A DNA stretch of 64,000 nucleotides, taken from Magnetococcales bacterium (lineage in GTDB: Bacteria; Pseudomonadota; Magnetococcia; Magnetococcales; Magnetaquicoccaceae). This document shows positions 17,529 to 26,218 of this stretch, piece by piece. The translations under genes and the position numbers were made by a program. The stretch spans positions 1 through 64,000 of the forward strand of contig JADGBT010000017.1 in NCBI GenBank assembly GCA_015231375.1, in the 5' to 3' direction. The stretch's first letter is position 1, and the number at the start of each line of letters is the position of its first letter. The notes under the pieces were generated by a model that was not told the origin of the DNA, did not search any database, and saw only the letters and a list, made by a program, of their open reading frames with translations.

Positions 17529-18704
17529 TCAGAGGGATGACAGTCCGGCAGCCGCGCGCAGGGCTGCGATCCTGTCGGTGTTTTCCCAGGTGAACTCCGG
17601 CAGTTCCCGCCCGAAGTGCCCATAGGCCGCCGTCTTGGCGTAGATCGGACGCAACAGGTTGAGTTGCTGGATGATCGCCTTGGGACGCAGATCGAAGATG
17701 TCTGCCACGATCCGTTCGATTTGATCGTCCGGAATGCGTCCGGTGCCAAAGGTCTGCACCATCAAGGAGACGGGTTTCGACAGGCCGATGGCGTAGGCCA
17801 CCTGGATTTCGCAGCGTGCGGCCAGTCCGGCGGCCACGATGTTCTTGGCCACATAACGACCCATGTAGGCCGAGGAGCGATCCACCTTGGACGGATCCTT
17901 GCCCGAGAAGGCGCCGCCGCCGTGACGACCGGCTCCGCCATAGGTATCGACGATGATCTTGCGCCCGGTCAGGCCGCAGTCGCCCACCGGACCGCCGATC
18001 ACGAAACGACCCGTGGGATTGACGTGATAAACCACGTCACGGCTCAAATGCTGGGCCGGGATCACCGGCTTGATGATCTCTTCGATCACCGCTTCCCGCA
18101 AGTCGGCGTAGGCGATGTCGGGATGGTGCTGGGTGGAGACCACCACGGCGTCGATGGCGGAGGGCCGACCGTTTTCATAGCGCACCGTCACCTGGGATTT
18201 GGCGTCTGGACGCAGCCAGGAGAGTTGCCCGGATTTGCGCACGGCGGCCTGGCGTTCCATCAGGCGGTGGGCGTAGTGGATCGGCATGGGCATCAGGGTC
18301 GGGGTTTCATCGCAGGCGTAGCCGAACATCAAACCCTGGTCGCCCGCGCCCTGGTCGAGGTCGAGTCCCTGGCCTTCGTTGACCCCCTGGGCAATGTCCG
18401 GGGATTGTTTGTCCAAAGAGACCAGTACCGCGCACGAGGCGTGATCGAATCCCATGAGCGACGAGTCGTATCCGATCTCTTGGATCGCCTCACGGACCAC
18501 GGTGGGATAATCGACCATCGCTTTGGTGGTGATTTCTCCGGCGATCACCACCATGCCGGTGGTGATCAGGGTTTCGCAGGCCACGCGGCTGGTGGGATCT
18601 TGCGCTAAAATGGCATCCAGCACCCCATCCGAGATGCGATCGGCCACTTTGTCGGGATGTCCTTCGGAAACGGATTCCGAGGTGAACAGAAACGCTCGCT
18701 CCAT
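17529..18704 (-). CDS. metK: S-adenosylmethionine synthetase
   Basis: A 391-residue enzyme that makes S-adenosylmethionine from methionine and ATP. Signature segments are present: [35 protein letters not shown] and [20 protein letters not shown]. The start at 18704 ([11 protein letters not shown]) is chosen because GGAG lies eight bases upstream. The longer frame adds residues the family does not have. It leads ahcY in a probable two-gene unit. I looked for a SAM-binding riboswitch in the 138 bases upstream and could not recognise one. Confidence 0.95.
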   Translation of the reverse strand: MERAFLFTSESVSEGHPDKVADRISDGVLDAILAQDPTSRVACETLITTGMVVIAGEITTKAMVDYPTVVREAIQEIGYDSSLMGFDHASCAVLVSLDKQSPDIAQGVNEGQGLDLDQGAGDQGLMFGYACDETPTLMPMPIHYAHRLMERQAAVRKSGQLSWLRPDAKSQVTVRYENGRPSAIDAVVVSTQHHPDIAYADLREAVIEEIIKPVIPAQHLSRDVVYHVNPTGRFVIGGPVGDCGLTGRKIIVDTYGGAGRHGGGAFSGKDPSKVDRSSAYMGRYVAKNIVAAGLAARCEIQVAYAIGLSKPVSLMVQTFGTGRIPDDQIERIVADIFDLRPKAIIQQLNLLRPIYAKTAAYGHFGRELPEFTWENTDRIAALRAAAGLSSL

Positions 18705-18842
18705 GCCATTCACTCCAAAATGTGTGGGATTCGGGAATTCATCCGGGACGCACTTCGGCAAACGCGACGCGGGTTGAAATCGAATCGAATAAATTAACGA
18801 ATTTTTATGGCCTGAACAATCAAAAAAACAACGCGTCGTCCA

Positions 18843-19733
18843 TCAATTCGACCCGCCGCTTTTGTGGCGATTCAGATCCCGGTGGCGCACCCGCACCTGA
18901 TGACCCAGACAGCGCAACCGTTCCGCCAGTCGTTCCACCAGATAGACCGAGCGGTGCCGACCGCCGGTGCAGCCGATGTCCACGGTGAAATAGCGTTTTT
19001 TCTCTTGCTGATAACGGGGGATCAGATACTCGAACAAGGATTCCAGTCGATCCAGGAACAGCAGGGATTCGCCGTGTTGTTCCAGAAAGCGGGTGACCGG
19101 TTCGTCGAGTCCGGTGAGGGGGCGCAGCAGGTCATCGTAGTGGGGATTGAGCAGGAACCGGCCATCCAGCACCATGTCCGCGTCGGTGTTGACCCCGTAC
19201 TTGAACCCGAACGAGCGGATGAAGATCATCAGATCCGCGTCCATGCCCGCGTGGAACGCCAGATCCAGATGTTCTTTGAGTTGGGGCACGATCAGGGAGG
19301 TGGTGTCGATGATCATGTCCGCCGAGGCCCGCACCGGTCCCAGATCCAGGATTTCCTGTTTCACCGCCTCGCCGACGGTCCGTTCCTGGGCCAGGGGGTG
19401 GCGACGACGGGTCTCCCGGTAGCGACGGATCAACACATCCGCGTCGGCTTCCAGAAAGATGGTTTCGACCCGTTCCGCCCGTTCGTTGAGTTGCTGGCGG
19501 CAATCCTGAAGACACGAGAGCGTGCCTTGACCCCGCATGTGGATGCCGATGGCCAGATGGGCTGGATGGCCCTCCTGGGCAAAATGGTTCAGGCAGGCGG
19601 GCATGAGTTCGAACGGCAGATTGTCCACCCAGAAATAGCCCAGATCTTCCAGGTATTTCAGCGCGCTGGACTTGCCCGCGCCCGACAGGCCGGTCACCAG
19701 GATCAGATGGCGGATTTTTTGTGGCAGGGACAT
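18843..19733 (-). CDS. rapZ: RNase adapter / nucleotide-binding protein RapZ
   Basis: A 296-residue protein of the RapZ/YvcJ family. A Walker A loop GLSGAGKSSALKYLEDLGY is at the amino terminus. The conserved FGFKYG segment sits near residue 182 and the carboxy domain holds VDIGCTGGRHRSVY. In enterobacteria RapZ guides RNase E to small RNAs that control glucosamine-6-phosphate synthase, and other bacteria use it differently. It is the last gene of the kdsD-lpt-rpoN unit, 27 bases after rpoN. The hpf and ptsN genes that often stand between rpoN and rapZ are absent here. Confidence 0.92.
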   Translation of the reverse strand: MSLPQKIRHLILVTGLSGAGKSSALKYLEDLGYFWVDNLPFELMPACLNHFAQEGHPAHLAIGIHMRGQGTLSCLQDCRQQLNERAERVETIFLEADADVLIRRYRETRRRHPLAQERTVGEAVKQEILDLGPVRASADMIIDTTSLIVPQLKEHLDLAFHAGMDADLMIFIRSFGFKYGVNTDADMVLDGRFLLNPHYDDLLRPLTGLDEPVTRFLEQHGESLLFLDRLESLFEYLIPRYQQEKKRYFTVDIGCTGGRHRSVYLVERLAERLRCLGHQVRVRHRDLNRHKSGGSN

Positions 19734-19760
19734 GGGGATTCCGAGACCTCCGACCGTGGA

Positions 19761-21227
19761 TTATTTGTCCGGTGCCAGGCGTTTGCGGCGCGAGGAGGAG
19801 GGGATGCTCAAGGCGTCCCGGTACTTGGCCACCGTGCGGCGGGCGACCGCGATGCCCTGATCTTGCAAGAGCTTGGCCAGTTTCTCATCCGAAAGCGGAC
19901 GCCGTGGGGACTCTCCTTCCACCAGTTTGCGGATCTTGAATTTCACCGCTTCCGAGGAGTGGTTCTCTCCGCTGTCCGAGGCCAGGGAGGAGGAGAAGAA
20001 AAATTTGAGCTCGAAGATTCCCCGGTTGGTGTGCATGTACTTGTTGCTGGTCACGCGGGAGGCGGTGGACTCGTGCACGCCGATGTCGTCGGCCACGTCC
20101 TTGAGAATCAGGGGACGCAGATATTCCGGACCATACTCCAGAAAATCCTTTTGGAACCGGACAATGCTCTCCGCCACCCGGTAGATGGTGCTGGAACGCT
20201 GCTCCAGGCTCTTGATCAGCCATTGGGCCGAGCGGGCGTTTTCCGTGAGAAAGCGCTTGTCCTGTTCGGACATGCGGTCGTTGATCGCCTTTTCGTAGGT
20301 GCGGTTGATGCGCAGCTTGGGCACGGTTTCGGGATTGACCTCCACCACCCATTCCCCTTCCTGCTTGCGCACGAAGACATCCGGAATGATGTAGTTGGTC
20401 TGCTCCGCGCCAAAGGCCAAACCCGGTTTGGGGTTCAGGGACTGGATGACATCGACCGCGTCCGCCAGTTCGTCGTCGTCGAGTTTCAACACCCGTTTGA
20501 GTTTGCGGTAGTCCCGGCGTCCCAGATCCTCCAGTTTATCCAGCAGGGAGGTGTAGGGGGGGACCGCCTGTTTGCGCGCCTTGAGTTGCAGCAGCAGACA
20601 TTCGGCCAGATTGCGCGCCGCCACACCCGGAGGATCGAAGGATTGCACCAGCAGCAGGGCGTCTTCCATTTCGTCGAGGGTGGCGCCGGTCATCTCCGCG
20701 AGCACCTGGAGTTCCGCCCCCAGATAGCCGTTGTCGTCGATGGCGTCGATGATCGCCATGCCGAACACCCGCTCCCGGTTGTTGACCGCCGAAACCCCCA
20801 ACTGCCAGCTCAAGTGGTCGAACAGGCTGTCGCCGCGCGTGAGGGTGTTTTCCAGGGGCGGGGCTTCGCTGCTGGCCGAGGATTCAAACTGGGCCGCGCC
20901 GAAACTGTCACCGGCGTAGACATCCGACCAGTCCGCGTCCACGGGCAGATCGTCGGCCAGCGACGCCTCCAGGGTCGGAGAGGCCGCGTCCATCAGGTCA
21001 TCGCTTTTGGCGACCTTTTCCGGGCCGCTTGGATCTTCGGCCTCCAGACCTCCCGAAAGGCTCTCTTCGCGTTCGAGCAAAGGATTCTTGTCCAGTTCCT
21101 CCTGAAGATATTCAGCAAGATCCAGACTTGACATCTGCAACAAACGGATCGCCATCTGCAACTGGGGGGTCATCACCAGTTGCATGCCCATGCGAAGCTT
21201 CAGTTCCTGAGCCAGACCATACGCCAT
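19761..21227 (-). CDS. rpoN: RNA polymerase sigma-54 factor
   Basis: A 488-residue alternative sigma factor that recognises -24/-12 promoters and needs an ATPase activator. The glutamine-rich region I (MAYGLAQELKLRMGMQLVMTPQ onward) is complete. An acidic linker follows at about 50-110. The carboxy end carries the RpoN box ARRTVAKYRDAL. The length is typical. It lies 18 bases after lptB, the usual neighbour in proteobacteria. Its targets in this window are unknown and I found no good -24/-12 site near the other genes. Confidence 0.95.
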   Translation of the reverse strand: MAYGLAQELKLRMGMQLVMTPQLQMAIRLLQMSSLDLAEYLQEELDKNPLLEREESLSGGLEAEDPSGPEKVAKSDDLMDAASPTLEASLADDLPVDADWSDVYAGDSFGAAQFESSASSEAPPLENTLTRGDSLFDHLSWQLGVSAVNNRERVFGMAIIDAIDDNGYLGAELQVLAEMTGATLDEMEDALLLVQSFDPPGVAARNLAECLLLQLKARKQAVPPYTSLLDKLEDLGRRDYRKLKRVLKLDDDELADAVDVIQSLNPKPGLAFGAEQTNYIIPDVFVRKQEGEWVVEVNPETVPKLRINRTYEKAINDRMSEQDKRFLTENARSAQWLIKSLEQRSSTIYRVAESIVRFQKDFLEYGPEYLRPLILKDVADDIGVHESTASRVTSNKYMHTNRGIFELKFFFSSSLASDSGENHSSEAVKFKIRKLVEGESPRRPLSDEKLAKLLQDQGIAVARRTVAKYRDALSIPSSSRRKRLAPDK

Positions 21228-21245
21228 GAAAAATCCCAGTTGACT

Positions 21246-21983
21246 TTACAGTTGAAAATCTTTCCCCAGGTACATGGTACGCACCTGATGATCCCTCACG
21301 ACCTCTTCCGGCGTGCCCCTGGCCAGCACCGTTCCCTGGCTGAGAATGCAGGCATGGTCGCAAATCCCCAACGTTTCCCGGACATTGTGATCCGTGATCA
21401 GGATCCCGATGCCCCGCGTGGCCAAATGCCGGATGATGGATTGTATCTCCGCCACCGCCAGGGGATCCACACCGGCGAAGGGTTCGTCCAGCAGAATATA
21501 GCGTGGATCGATGGCCAAGGCCCTGGCGACCTCCACCCGGCGGCGTTCCCCGCCGGACAGGGCGTATCCCCACGCGCCCGCCAGATGGGCGACCCCCAAT
21601 TCGTGCAACAACCGTTCGAGCCGCTCCAGGCGTTCTCCCCGGTTCAAGGGGAGGGTTTCCAGGATGGCCAGAATATTATCCCGGACCGTCATTTTGCGAA
21701 AGATCGACGGTTCCTGGGGCAGATAGGCCACTCCGGCCCGGGCCCGCCGGTGGATCGGTTCGTGGGTGATCGCCACCCCATCCAGCCAGATCGATCCCGC
21801 GTCCGGTTCCACCAGACCCACGAACATGTAAAACATCGTGGATTTGCCCGCGCCATTGGGTCCGAGCAGTCCCACCACCTCGCCGGGGGTGACCGACAGG
21901 CTGACCGAGGTCACAACCGCGCGTCCCTGGTAGCTCTTGCCCAGTTCCCTGGCCTCCAGACACTCTCTGGCAGCCATGGTCAC
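21246..21983 (-). CDS. lptB: LPS export ABC transporter ATPase LptB
   Basis: A 245-residue cytoplasmic ATPase that powers extraction of LPS from the inner membrane with LptF, LptG and LptC. Walker A is GPNGAGKSTMFYM, the signature is ALSGGERRRVEVARAL, Walker B is YILLDEPFAGVDPLA and the switch His is in ITDHNVRETL. It starts inside the end of lptA (four-base overlap) and precedes rpoN. Length and motifs are normal. The lptF and lptG permease genes are not in this window. Confidence 0.95.
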   Translation of the reverse strand: MTMAARECLEARELGKSYQGRAVVTSVSLSVTPGEVVGLLGPNGAGKSTMFYMFVGLVEPDAGSIWLDGVAITHEPIHRRARAGVAYLPQEPSIFRKMTVRDNILAILETLPLNRGERLERLERLLHELGVAHLAGAWGYALSGGERRRVEVARALAIDPRYILLDEPFAGVDPLAVAEIQSIIRHLATRGIGILITDHNVRETLGICDHACILSQGTVLARGTPEEVVRDHQVRTMYLGKDFQL

Positions 21984-22804
21984 CGGTGGGAGGTGTAGGG
22001 CTGGGGAGCGCGACGCCGGGGCGCGGGATTGGGCGCGCTCCCGTCCGTTTCGTTTTCCCGTGGGGCGAGTTCGCCTTCCGGAGCCGTCGGGGCCTCGACC
22101 TGGACGGTTCCGGCGTTCCGGTTGTCACCCGACTCGCTGCGGGAATCGTTTCCCAGCGAGCGGGAGGGGGTCAGGGGCGGAGAGGCGTGGCCCGGCAGCG
22201 CCGGTGGCGGCGGAGCCTCCATCTCTGGAGTTTCCCGGGATGGCGGGGGCGCGCCGCCTTCGGACCGCGTGGGCGGCGCGTCCATGCGCTGCATCACCCC
22301 CGACGGCGTGATGCGCGCGCTGACCCGACGGTTCTCCCCGCCTTGCACCGAAACCTTGCTGATCCGCTGTTCTCCATCCAGGGTCACCAGAATGCGCCGA
22401 CCGGTGAGTTGATCGTCTCCCCGGCGGATGGTCGCCTCCCGTTCGTTGCCCACCAGTTCCAGGGTGCGTTTGTCGAATTGATAATGGACCACATCCGCCG
22501 TGCCCCGGTCCCGTTCCTGCTGGATGACCACCTGACCTTCGGCCTTCACCTCGCGGACCCCGCCATGGCCTTTGGGTTTCTTGTCGTAGCGCACCGTCAT
22601 CCGGTCCGCCGACAGGCGCATGCGCCCGTCATCGGCCACCACGTGTCCCATGAAGGTGGCCACCTGATTCCGGTCATCCATATCCAGACGGTCCGAGGTG
22701 ATCGACAGCGGGGCGGGTGGAGCGGCCATGGCGGTTGCCATGATTCCCGTCACACCCCACATCACCAGGGCCACAACCCGACTGGCCATCATCCCAGGTC
22801 TCAT
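21980..22804 (-). CDS. lptA: LPS transport periplasmic protein LptA
   Basis: A 274-residue secreted protein that bridges the periplasm for LPS transport. A signal peptide covers about residues 1-27 (ending near ATAMAA). The OstA-fold region follows with LDMDDRNQVATFMGHVVADD and AEGQVVIQQERDRGTADVV. The protein is longer than usual. From about residue 180 it carries a proline-rich, low-complexity tail that does not belong to the fold. Four-base overlaps with lptC and lptB show tight translational coupling. Confidence 0.88.
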   Translation of the reverse strand: MRPGMMASRVVALVMWGVTGIMATAMAAPPAPLSITSDRLDMDDRNQVATFMGHVVADDGRMRLSADRMTVRYDKKPKGHGGVREVKAEGQVVIQQERDRGTADVVHYQFDKRTLELVGNEREATIRRGDDQLTGRRILVTLDGEQRISKVSVQGGENRRVSARITPSGVMQRMDAPPTRSEGGAPPPSRETPEMEAPPPPALPGHASPPLTPSRSLGNDSRSESGDNRNAGTVQVEAPTAPEGELAPRENETDGSAPNPAPRRRAPQPYTSHR

Positions 22805-23424
22805 GGCTGCTCCGTAGTTAGAATCGTATCGGGAAAGGTCATTTTGACATGTCCTTCCACCGTCAGTCTCCGTGTCTCCTGCTCCAGGGTCAAGCCCTGT
22901 CCTTCCAGGCGCATGTTTTCCCGTTCCAGTCGAAACGCATGCTCGGTATACAAGATCCTCTTTTCGGGATCAAAGCGCAACTGTTCCGTCATCAATCGTC
23001 CCGTTGCCGGGTCTCCGGCCTCCACCCGGCCCGCGAATTCCATGCGTCCCGTGGCTCCGTCCACATCCCCGCTTTCGGCGGTCACCACCACCTCTTCCTG
23101 GCCTTCCAGGGAGAACTCCAGGCGGGGATGGTGGATCACGATCCGTTTTCCCTCGCCACGCTGGGCACTGGGCGCGTCCAGGGTCCAGCGGGTGCGTTGT
23201 CGGTCGTATTGCGTCACATGCAGATCGGTCACCAGGGTGCCCTGATGGCCGGCCAGCAGGTCCAGGGCCTGCGCCGTGCCCTCCAGACCGTGCGGACGTT
23301 GCAGATATCCGTACACGCTCGCGACCACCAGCAGGGAAAAGCCCAGGAACAGGTGTTTGGCGTAGCGACGCCACACGCTCGGACGACTCAGGCCCGCAGA
23401 GGTTCTCAAACCGGAACGATTCAC
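22801..23424 (-). CDS. lptC: LPS export protein LptC
   Basis: A 207-residue bitopic inner-membrane protein linking the LptBFG transporter to LptA. One membrane helix lies at about residues 26-42 (LFLGFSLLVVASVYGYL), followed by a periplasmic beta-jellyroll. The sequence is weakly conserved, as in other LptC proteins, and the call leans on size, topology and position between kdsD and lptA. It overlaps both neighbours by four bases (ATGA). Confidence 0.85.
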   Translation of the reverse strand: MNRSGLRTSAGLSRPSVWRRYAKHLFLGFSLLVVASVYGYLQRPHGLEGTAQALDLLAGHQGTLVTDLHVTQYDRQRTRWTLDAPSAQRGEGKRIVIHHPRLEFSLEGQEEVVVTAESGDVDGATGRMEFAGRVEAGDPATGRLMTEQLRFDPEKRILYTEHAFRLERENMRLEGQGLTLEQETRRLTVEGHVKMTFPDTILTTEQP

Positions 23425-24407
23425 ATCAACCCCGCTTCCAGCAGATCGTGCAGGTGGATCACCCCTTCGGGAATCCGTTCCGGCGTCACCACGAACAGTC
23501 CGGTGATTTTGGCCGTCTCCATCACGCGGGCCGCTTCGGCGGCCAGGGCGTCTCCGGCGATCACCTTGGGATTCCGGGTCATCACCTCTCCGGCCACCCG
23601 CTTGAGCAGATCCTCCTCCCGTTCCAGCAGACGGCGCAAATCCCCGTCGGTGATCACGCCGGTCAGGCGTCCGGCCTCATCCAAGACGCCGGTCATTCCC
23701 AGCCGTTTGGCGGTCATTTCGAACAAGGCGTCCCGGACCGTATCCGCCTCCTTCACGCAAGGAATTTTGGCGCCAGTGTGCATCCGGTCCGACACCCGCA
23801 CCAGCAGACGCCGACCCAGCGAGCCGCCAGGGTGCAGAAACGCGAACTGTTCCGGACTGAAATGGCGTTTCTCCAGCAGACAGACCGCCAAGGCGTCCCC
23901 CATGGCCAAAGCCGCCGTGGTGGAGCTGGTGGGGGCCAGTCCCATGGGGCAGGCCTCCCGGCTCACCCCGATATCGAGGACCACATCGCTCATGCGCGCC
24001 AGGGTGGAGTCCATGCGACCGGTCATGGCGATCAGCGGCACCCCGAGACGCTTGAAGACCGGCAGCAGTCCCAGGACTTCCCAGGTCTCGCCGCTGTTGG
24101 AAATCAGCACCACCACATCCGCGCGGGTCACCATGCCCAGATCCCCGTGACTGCCTTCCGCCGGATGCAGGAACAAGGCCGGCGCGCCGGTACTGGCCAG
24201 GGTGGCCGCGATCTTGCGCCCGATCATGCCCGACTTGCCGATCCCGCTCACCACCACCCGGCCCCGGCAGGCGTGCAGCCGTTCCACCGCCTCCGGGAAA
24301 CGTTGGTCCAGACGCGCGGCCATGGCCAGAATGGCCTCCGCTTCCAGGCCGAGTACCTGTCGGGCCCGTTCAAGCATCGGTCGTGTCGCGCAACGACGAC
24401 CCACCAT
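23421..24407 (-). CDS. kdsD: Arabinose-5-phosphate isomerase
   Basis: A 328-residue KpsF/GutQ-type isomerase converting ribulose-5-phosphate to arabinose-5-phosphate, the first step to Kdo of LPS. The SIS domain holds VVVSGIGKSGMIGRKIAATL, SEGSHGDLG-like and ISNSGETWEVL motifs. Two CBS domains follow (about 205-325), with GVITDGDLRRLLE in the first. It heads the lpt operon, the standard order. The kdsC phosphatase gene that usually follows is missing. A start ten codons later (24377) is also possible. Confidence 0.92.
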   Translation of the reverse strand: MVGRRCATRPMLERARQVLGLEAEAILAMAARLDQRFPEAVERLHACRGRVVVSGIGKSGMIGRKIAATLASTGAPALFLHPAEGSHGDLGMVTRADVVVLISNSGETWEVLGLLPVFKRLGVPLIAMTGRMDSTLARMSDVVLDIGVSREACPMGLAPTSSTTAALAMGDALAVCLLEKRHFSPEQFAFLHPGGSLGRRLLVRVSDRMHTGAKIPCVKEADTVRDALFEMTAKRLGMTGVLDEAGRLTGVITDGDLRRLLEREEDLLKRVAGEVMTRNPKVIAGDALAAEAARVMETAKITGLFVVTPERIPEGVIHLHDLLEAGLM

Positions 24408-24511
24408 GAAAAAAACCGCGACAAGTCACCGTTTCATTGAGCATAATATCATCCGGTCCACTGAAGGCCATCGACGGCAACGACCGCCACCCCACGTTTC
24501 CGAGGTATCTT

Positions 24512-25642
24512 ATGAAATTCGTCCGCGACTGCATGTTTCCGAATGTCGTTACCATTTCACCCCATACGACTCTGCTGGAGTCGATCCGTCGCATGACCCG
24601 CGAGGCTGCGGGTTTCGCGGTGGTGCTGGAAAACATGAATATCACCGGTCTGATCACCGAGTATGATTGCGTCAAATGGATGATTCACGGGATCCAGCCC
24701 GAGACCGCGCGGGTCGGAGAGCTGTCGATTTCGGTGCCTCAGATCGTACACGAAACCACCCTGTGTCAGGAACTCATCCAGATCTATTACCGGCGACGGT
24801 TTCGTCGTTTTCCGGTGCTCAACGAAGACGAAATGCTCTCCGGGGGCATCACCGAAAAACAGATCCTGCGCGCCTTTCCCCGTTCCAACCTGCTGGCCCA
24901 CTACCGGGTCGCGGACATGATCGCCTCGGATCTGCCGGCGGTCACCCCGGACGTGACCTTCTGGGAGATCGCCCGTCAGATCGCCCAGCGCCATCGGGGT
25001 TGCGTCCTGGTGCGGGAGGGGGAGCGGTTTATGGGCATGATCACCGAAGGGGATATCCTCCGTTTCCGCATCAGCCCGGAATGGAGTCCCGATCGGGTGG
25101 CCGCCTCCCTGGCCCATTCCCGGCCCGCCAGCATCGAGCCGGAACGGGATCTGCTGTACGCCCTGGACCTGTTCACCCGCACCGGCCATCGGCGCATGCC
25201 CGTGGTCACGGCCGAAGGACGGCTGGCGGGTTTGTTGACCCAGACCGATCTGTTGCGCCAGGTGGCCCATTCGACCCGCTCCCGTCAGGCGATCCTCAAC
25301 CCCGAAGACATCGCCGAACCGGCCATCTGGTTCGAGCCTCACGGGGATCATCGCATTCTGGCCGTCAACGAGAAGGGGGCCAGGGCCATGGAGATCGATC
25401 CCGCCGAATGGGTGGGACGTTCGGTCTCCGCGCTGGCCCAGGATCCGATGGTCTGGGGCGCCATCGCCACGTTGCTGGTCAACAGCGGCCATATCACTCA
25501 GATCAATCTTCCCTTGCGTACCGGTTCGGGCAGTGGGGTGTGCCTCTCCTGCCGCTTCAAGCTGGTCCACACCCCGGCGGGTGAGGACCGGATTTTTTGG
25601 GCCATGGCCACTCCCGAAAACGGTCGCGACTCCTGCCACTAG
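24512..25642 (+). CDS. Multi-CBS domain protein with PAS-like tail
   Basis: A 376-residue soluble protein. Two CBS pairs occupy about residues 1-255, with repeated patterns such as GFAVVLENMNITGLITEYDC, GCVLVREGERFMGMITEGDI and RMPVVTAEGRLAGLLTQTDL. CBS pairs bind adenosyl ligands (AMP, ATP, SAM) and sense energy state. The last 120 residues resemble a PAS fold (EPHGDHRILAVNEKGARAME). No output domain is visible, so it may act by binding a partner. GAGGT lies just before the ATG at 24512. It diverges from kdsD with only 104 bases between starts. Confidence 0.8.
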   Translation: MKFVRDCMFPNVVTISPHTTLLESIRRMTREAAGFAVVLENMNITGLITEYDCVKWMIHGIQPETARVGELSISVPQIVHETTLCQELIQIYYRRRFRRFPVLNEDEMLSGGITEKQILRAFPRSNLLAHYRVADMIASDLPAVTPDVTFWEIARQIAQRHRGCVLVREGERFMGMITEGDILRFRISPEWSPDRVAASLAHSRPASIEPERDLLYALDLFTRTGHRRMPVVTAEGRLAGLLTQTDLLRQVAHSTRSRQAILNPEDIAEPAIWFEPHGDHRILAVNEKGARAMEIDPAEWVGRSVSALAQDPMVWGAIATLLVNSGHITQINLPLRTGSGSGVCLSCRFKLVHTPAGEDRIFWAMATPENGRDSCH

Positions 25643-25676
25643 AAAACATACCATTCCATACGAGGAAAAACAAATC

Positions 25677-26114
25677 ATGCCCGACATCGAAGATCAGGAT
25701 CTGATCACTCTGCTCGCCAAGGCCCGCGTCATCGCCGTGGTGGGACTCTCTCCGAAACCGGATCGCGCCTCGTTCCGTGTGGCCGAATACATGCAGCGCG
25801 CCGGATACCGGATCATTCCGGTGCGTCCCGCCAGCGAAGAGATTCTGGGCGAGCCCTGTTATCCCTCCCTCGAAGCCATTCCCAGGGAGATCCAGGTGGA
25901 TATCGTCGATCTGTTCCGCCGCGCCGAGGATACCCCGCCTTTGGCCGCAGAGGCGGTCGGCATCCAGGCCGGGTGTCTGTGGCTGCAAAGCGGCATCGTC
26001 AACGACGACGCCATGGACATTGCCCGTCAGGGCGGTCTGGTGGCCATCCAGGACCGCTGCCTGATGGTGGAACACCGGCGTCTGGCCGACCGCTTGCCCA
26101 CCGGTTTGGCCTGA
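25677..26114 (+). CDS. CoA-binding domain protein
   Basis: A 145-residue protein of the YccU/CoA-binding family with a single Rossmann domain. VIAVVGLSPKPDRASFRVAE contains the nucleotide loop, and CLWLQSGIVNDDAMDIA with DRCLMVEHRRL near the end fit the family. Such proteins bind CoA or acyl-CoA, with no settled role. It starts 34 bases after the CBS gene and probably shares its transcript. GAGGAAAAA lies before the ATG. Confidence 0.85.
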   Translation: MPDIEDQDLITLLAKARVIAVVGLSPKPDRASFRVAEYMQRAGYRIIPVRPASEEILGEPCYPSLEAIPREIQVDIVDLFRRAEDTPPLAAEAVGIQAGCLWLQSGIVNDDAMDIARQGGLVAIQDRCLMVEHRRLADRLPTGLA

Positions 26115-26134
26115 TCCCCGGCCCGTTGCCATCC

Positions 26135-26160
26135 GCCCCCTGTCGCGACAGGGGGCTTTC
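26135..26160 (+). terminator. Palindromic terminator after the CoA-binding gene
   Basis: A perfect 22-base palindrome (GCCCCCTGTCG with CGACAGGGGGC) is followed by TTTCGAC. The T-run is short, but the stem is very strong and the site lies between convergent genes. Confidence 0.65.
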
Positions 26161-26218
26161 GACCCGTTGCCATTGGTCCCTCTCCTTTGGCGATAGGGCG
26201 CTCCTTTTTATGGTGAGC

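Noticed and set aside
18705-18842. SAM-responsive riboswitch upstream of metK
   Set aside because: The 138-base leader has no recognisable SAM-I, SAM-II or SAM/SAH core and no clear terminator or anti-terminator pair.
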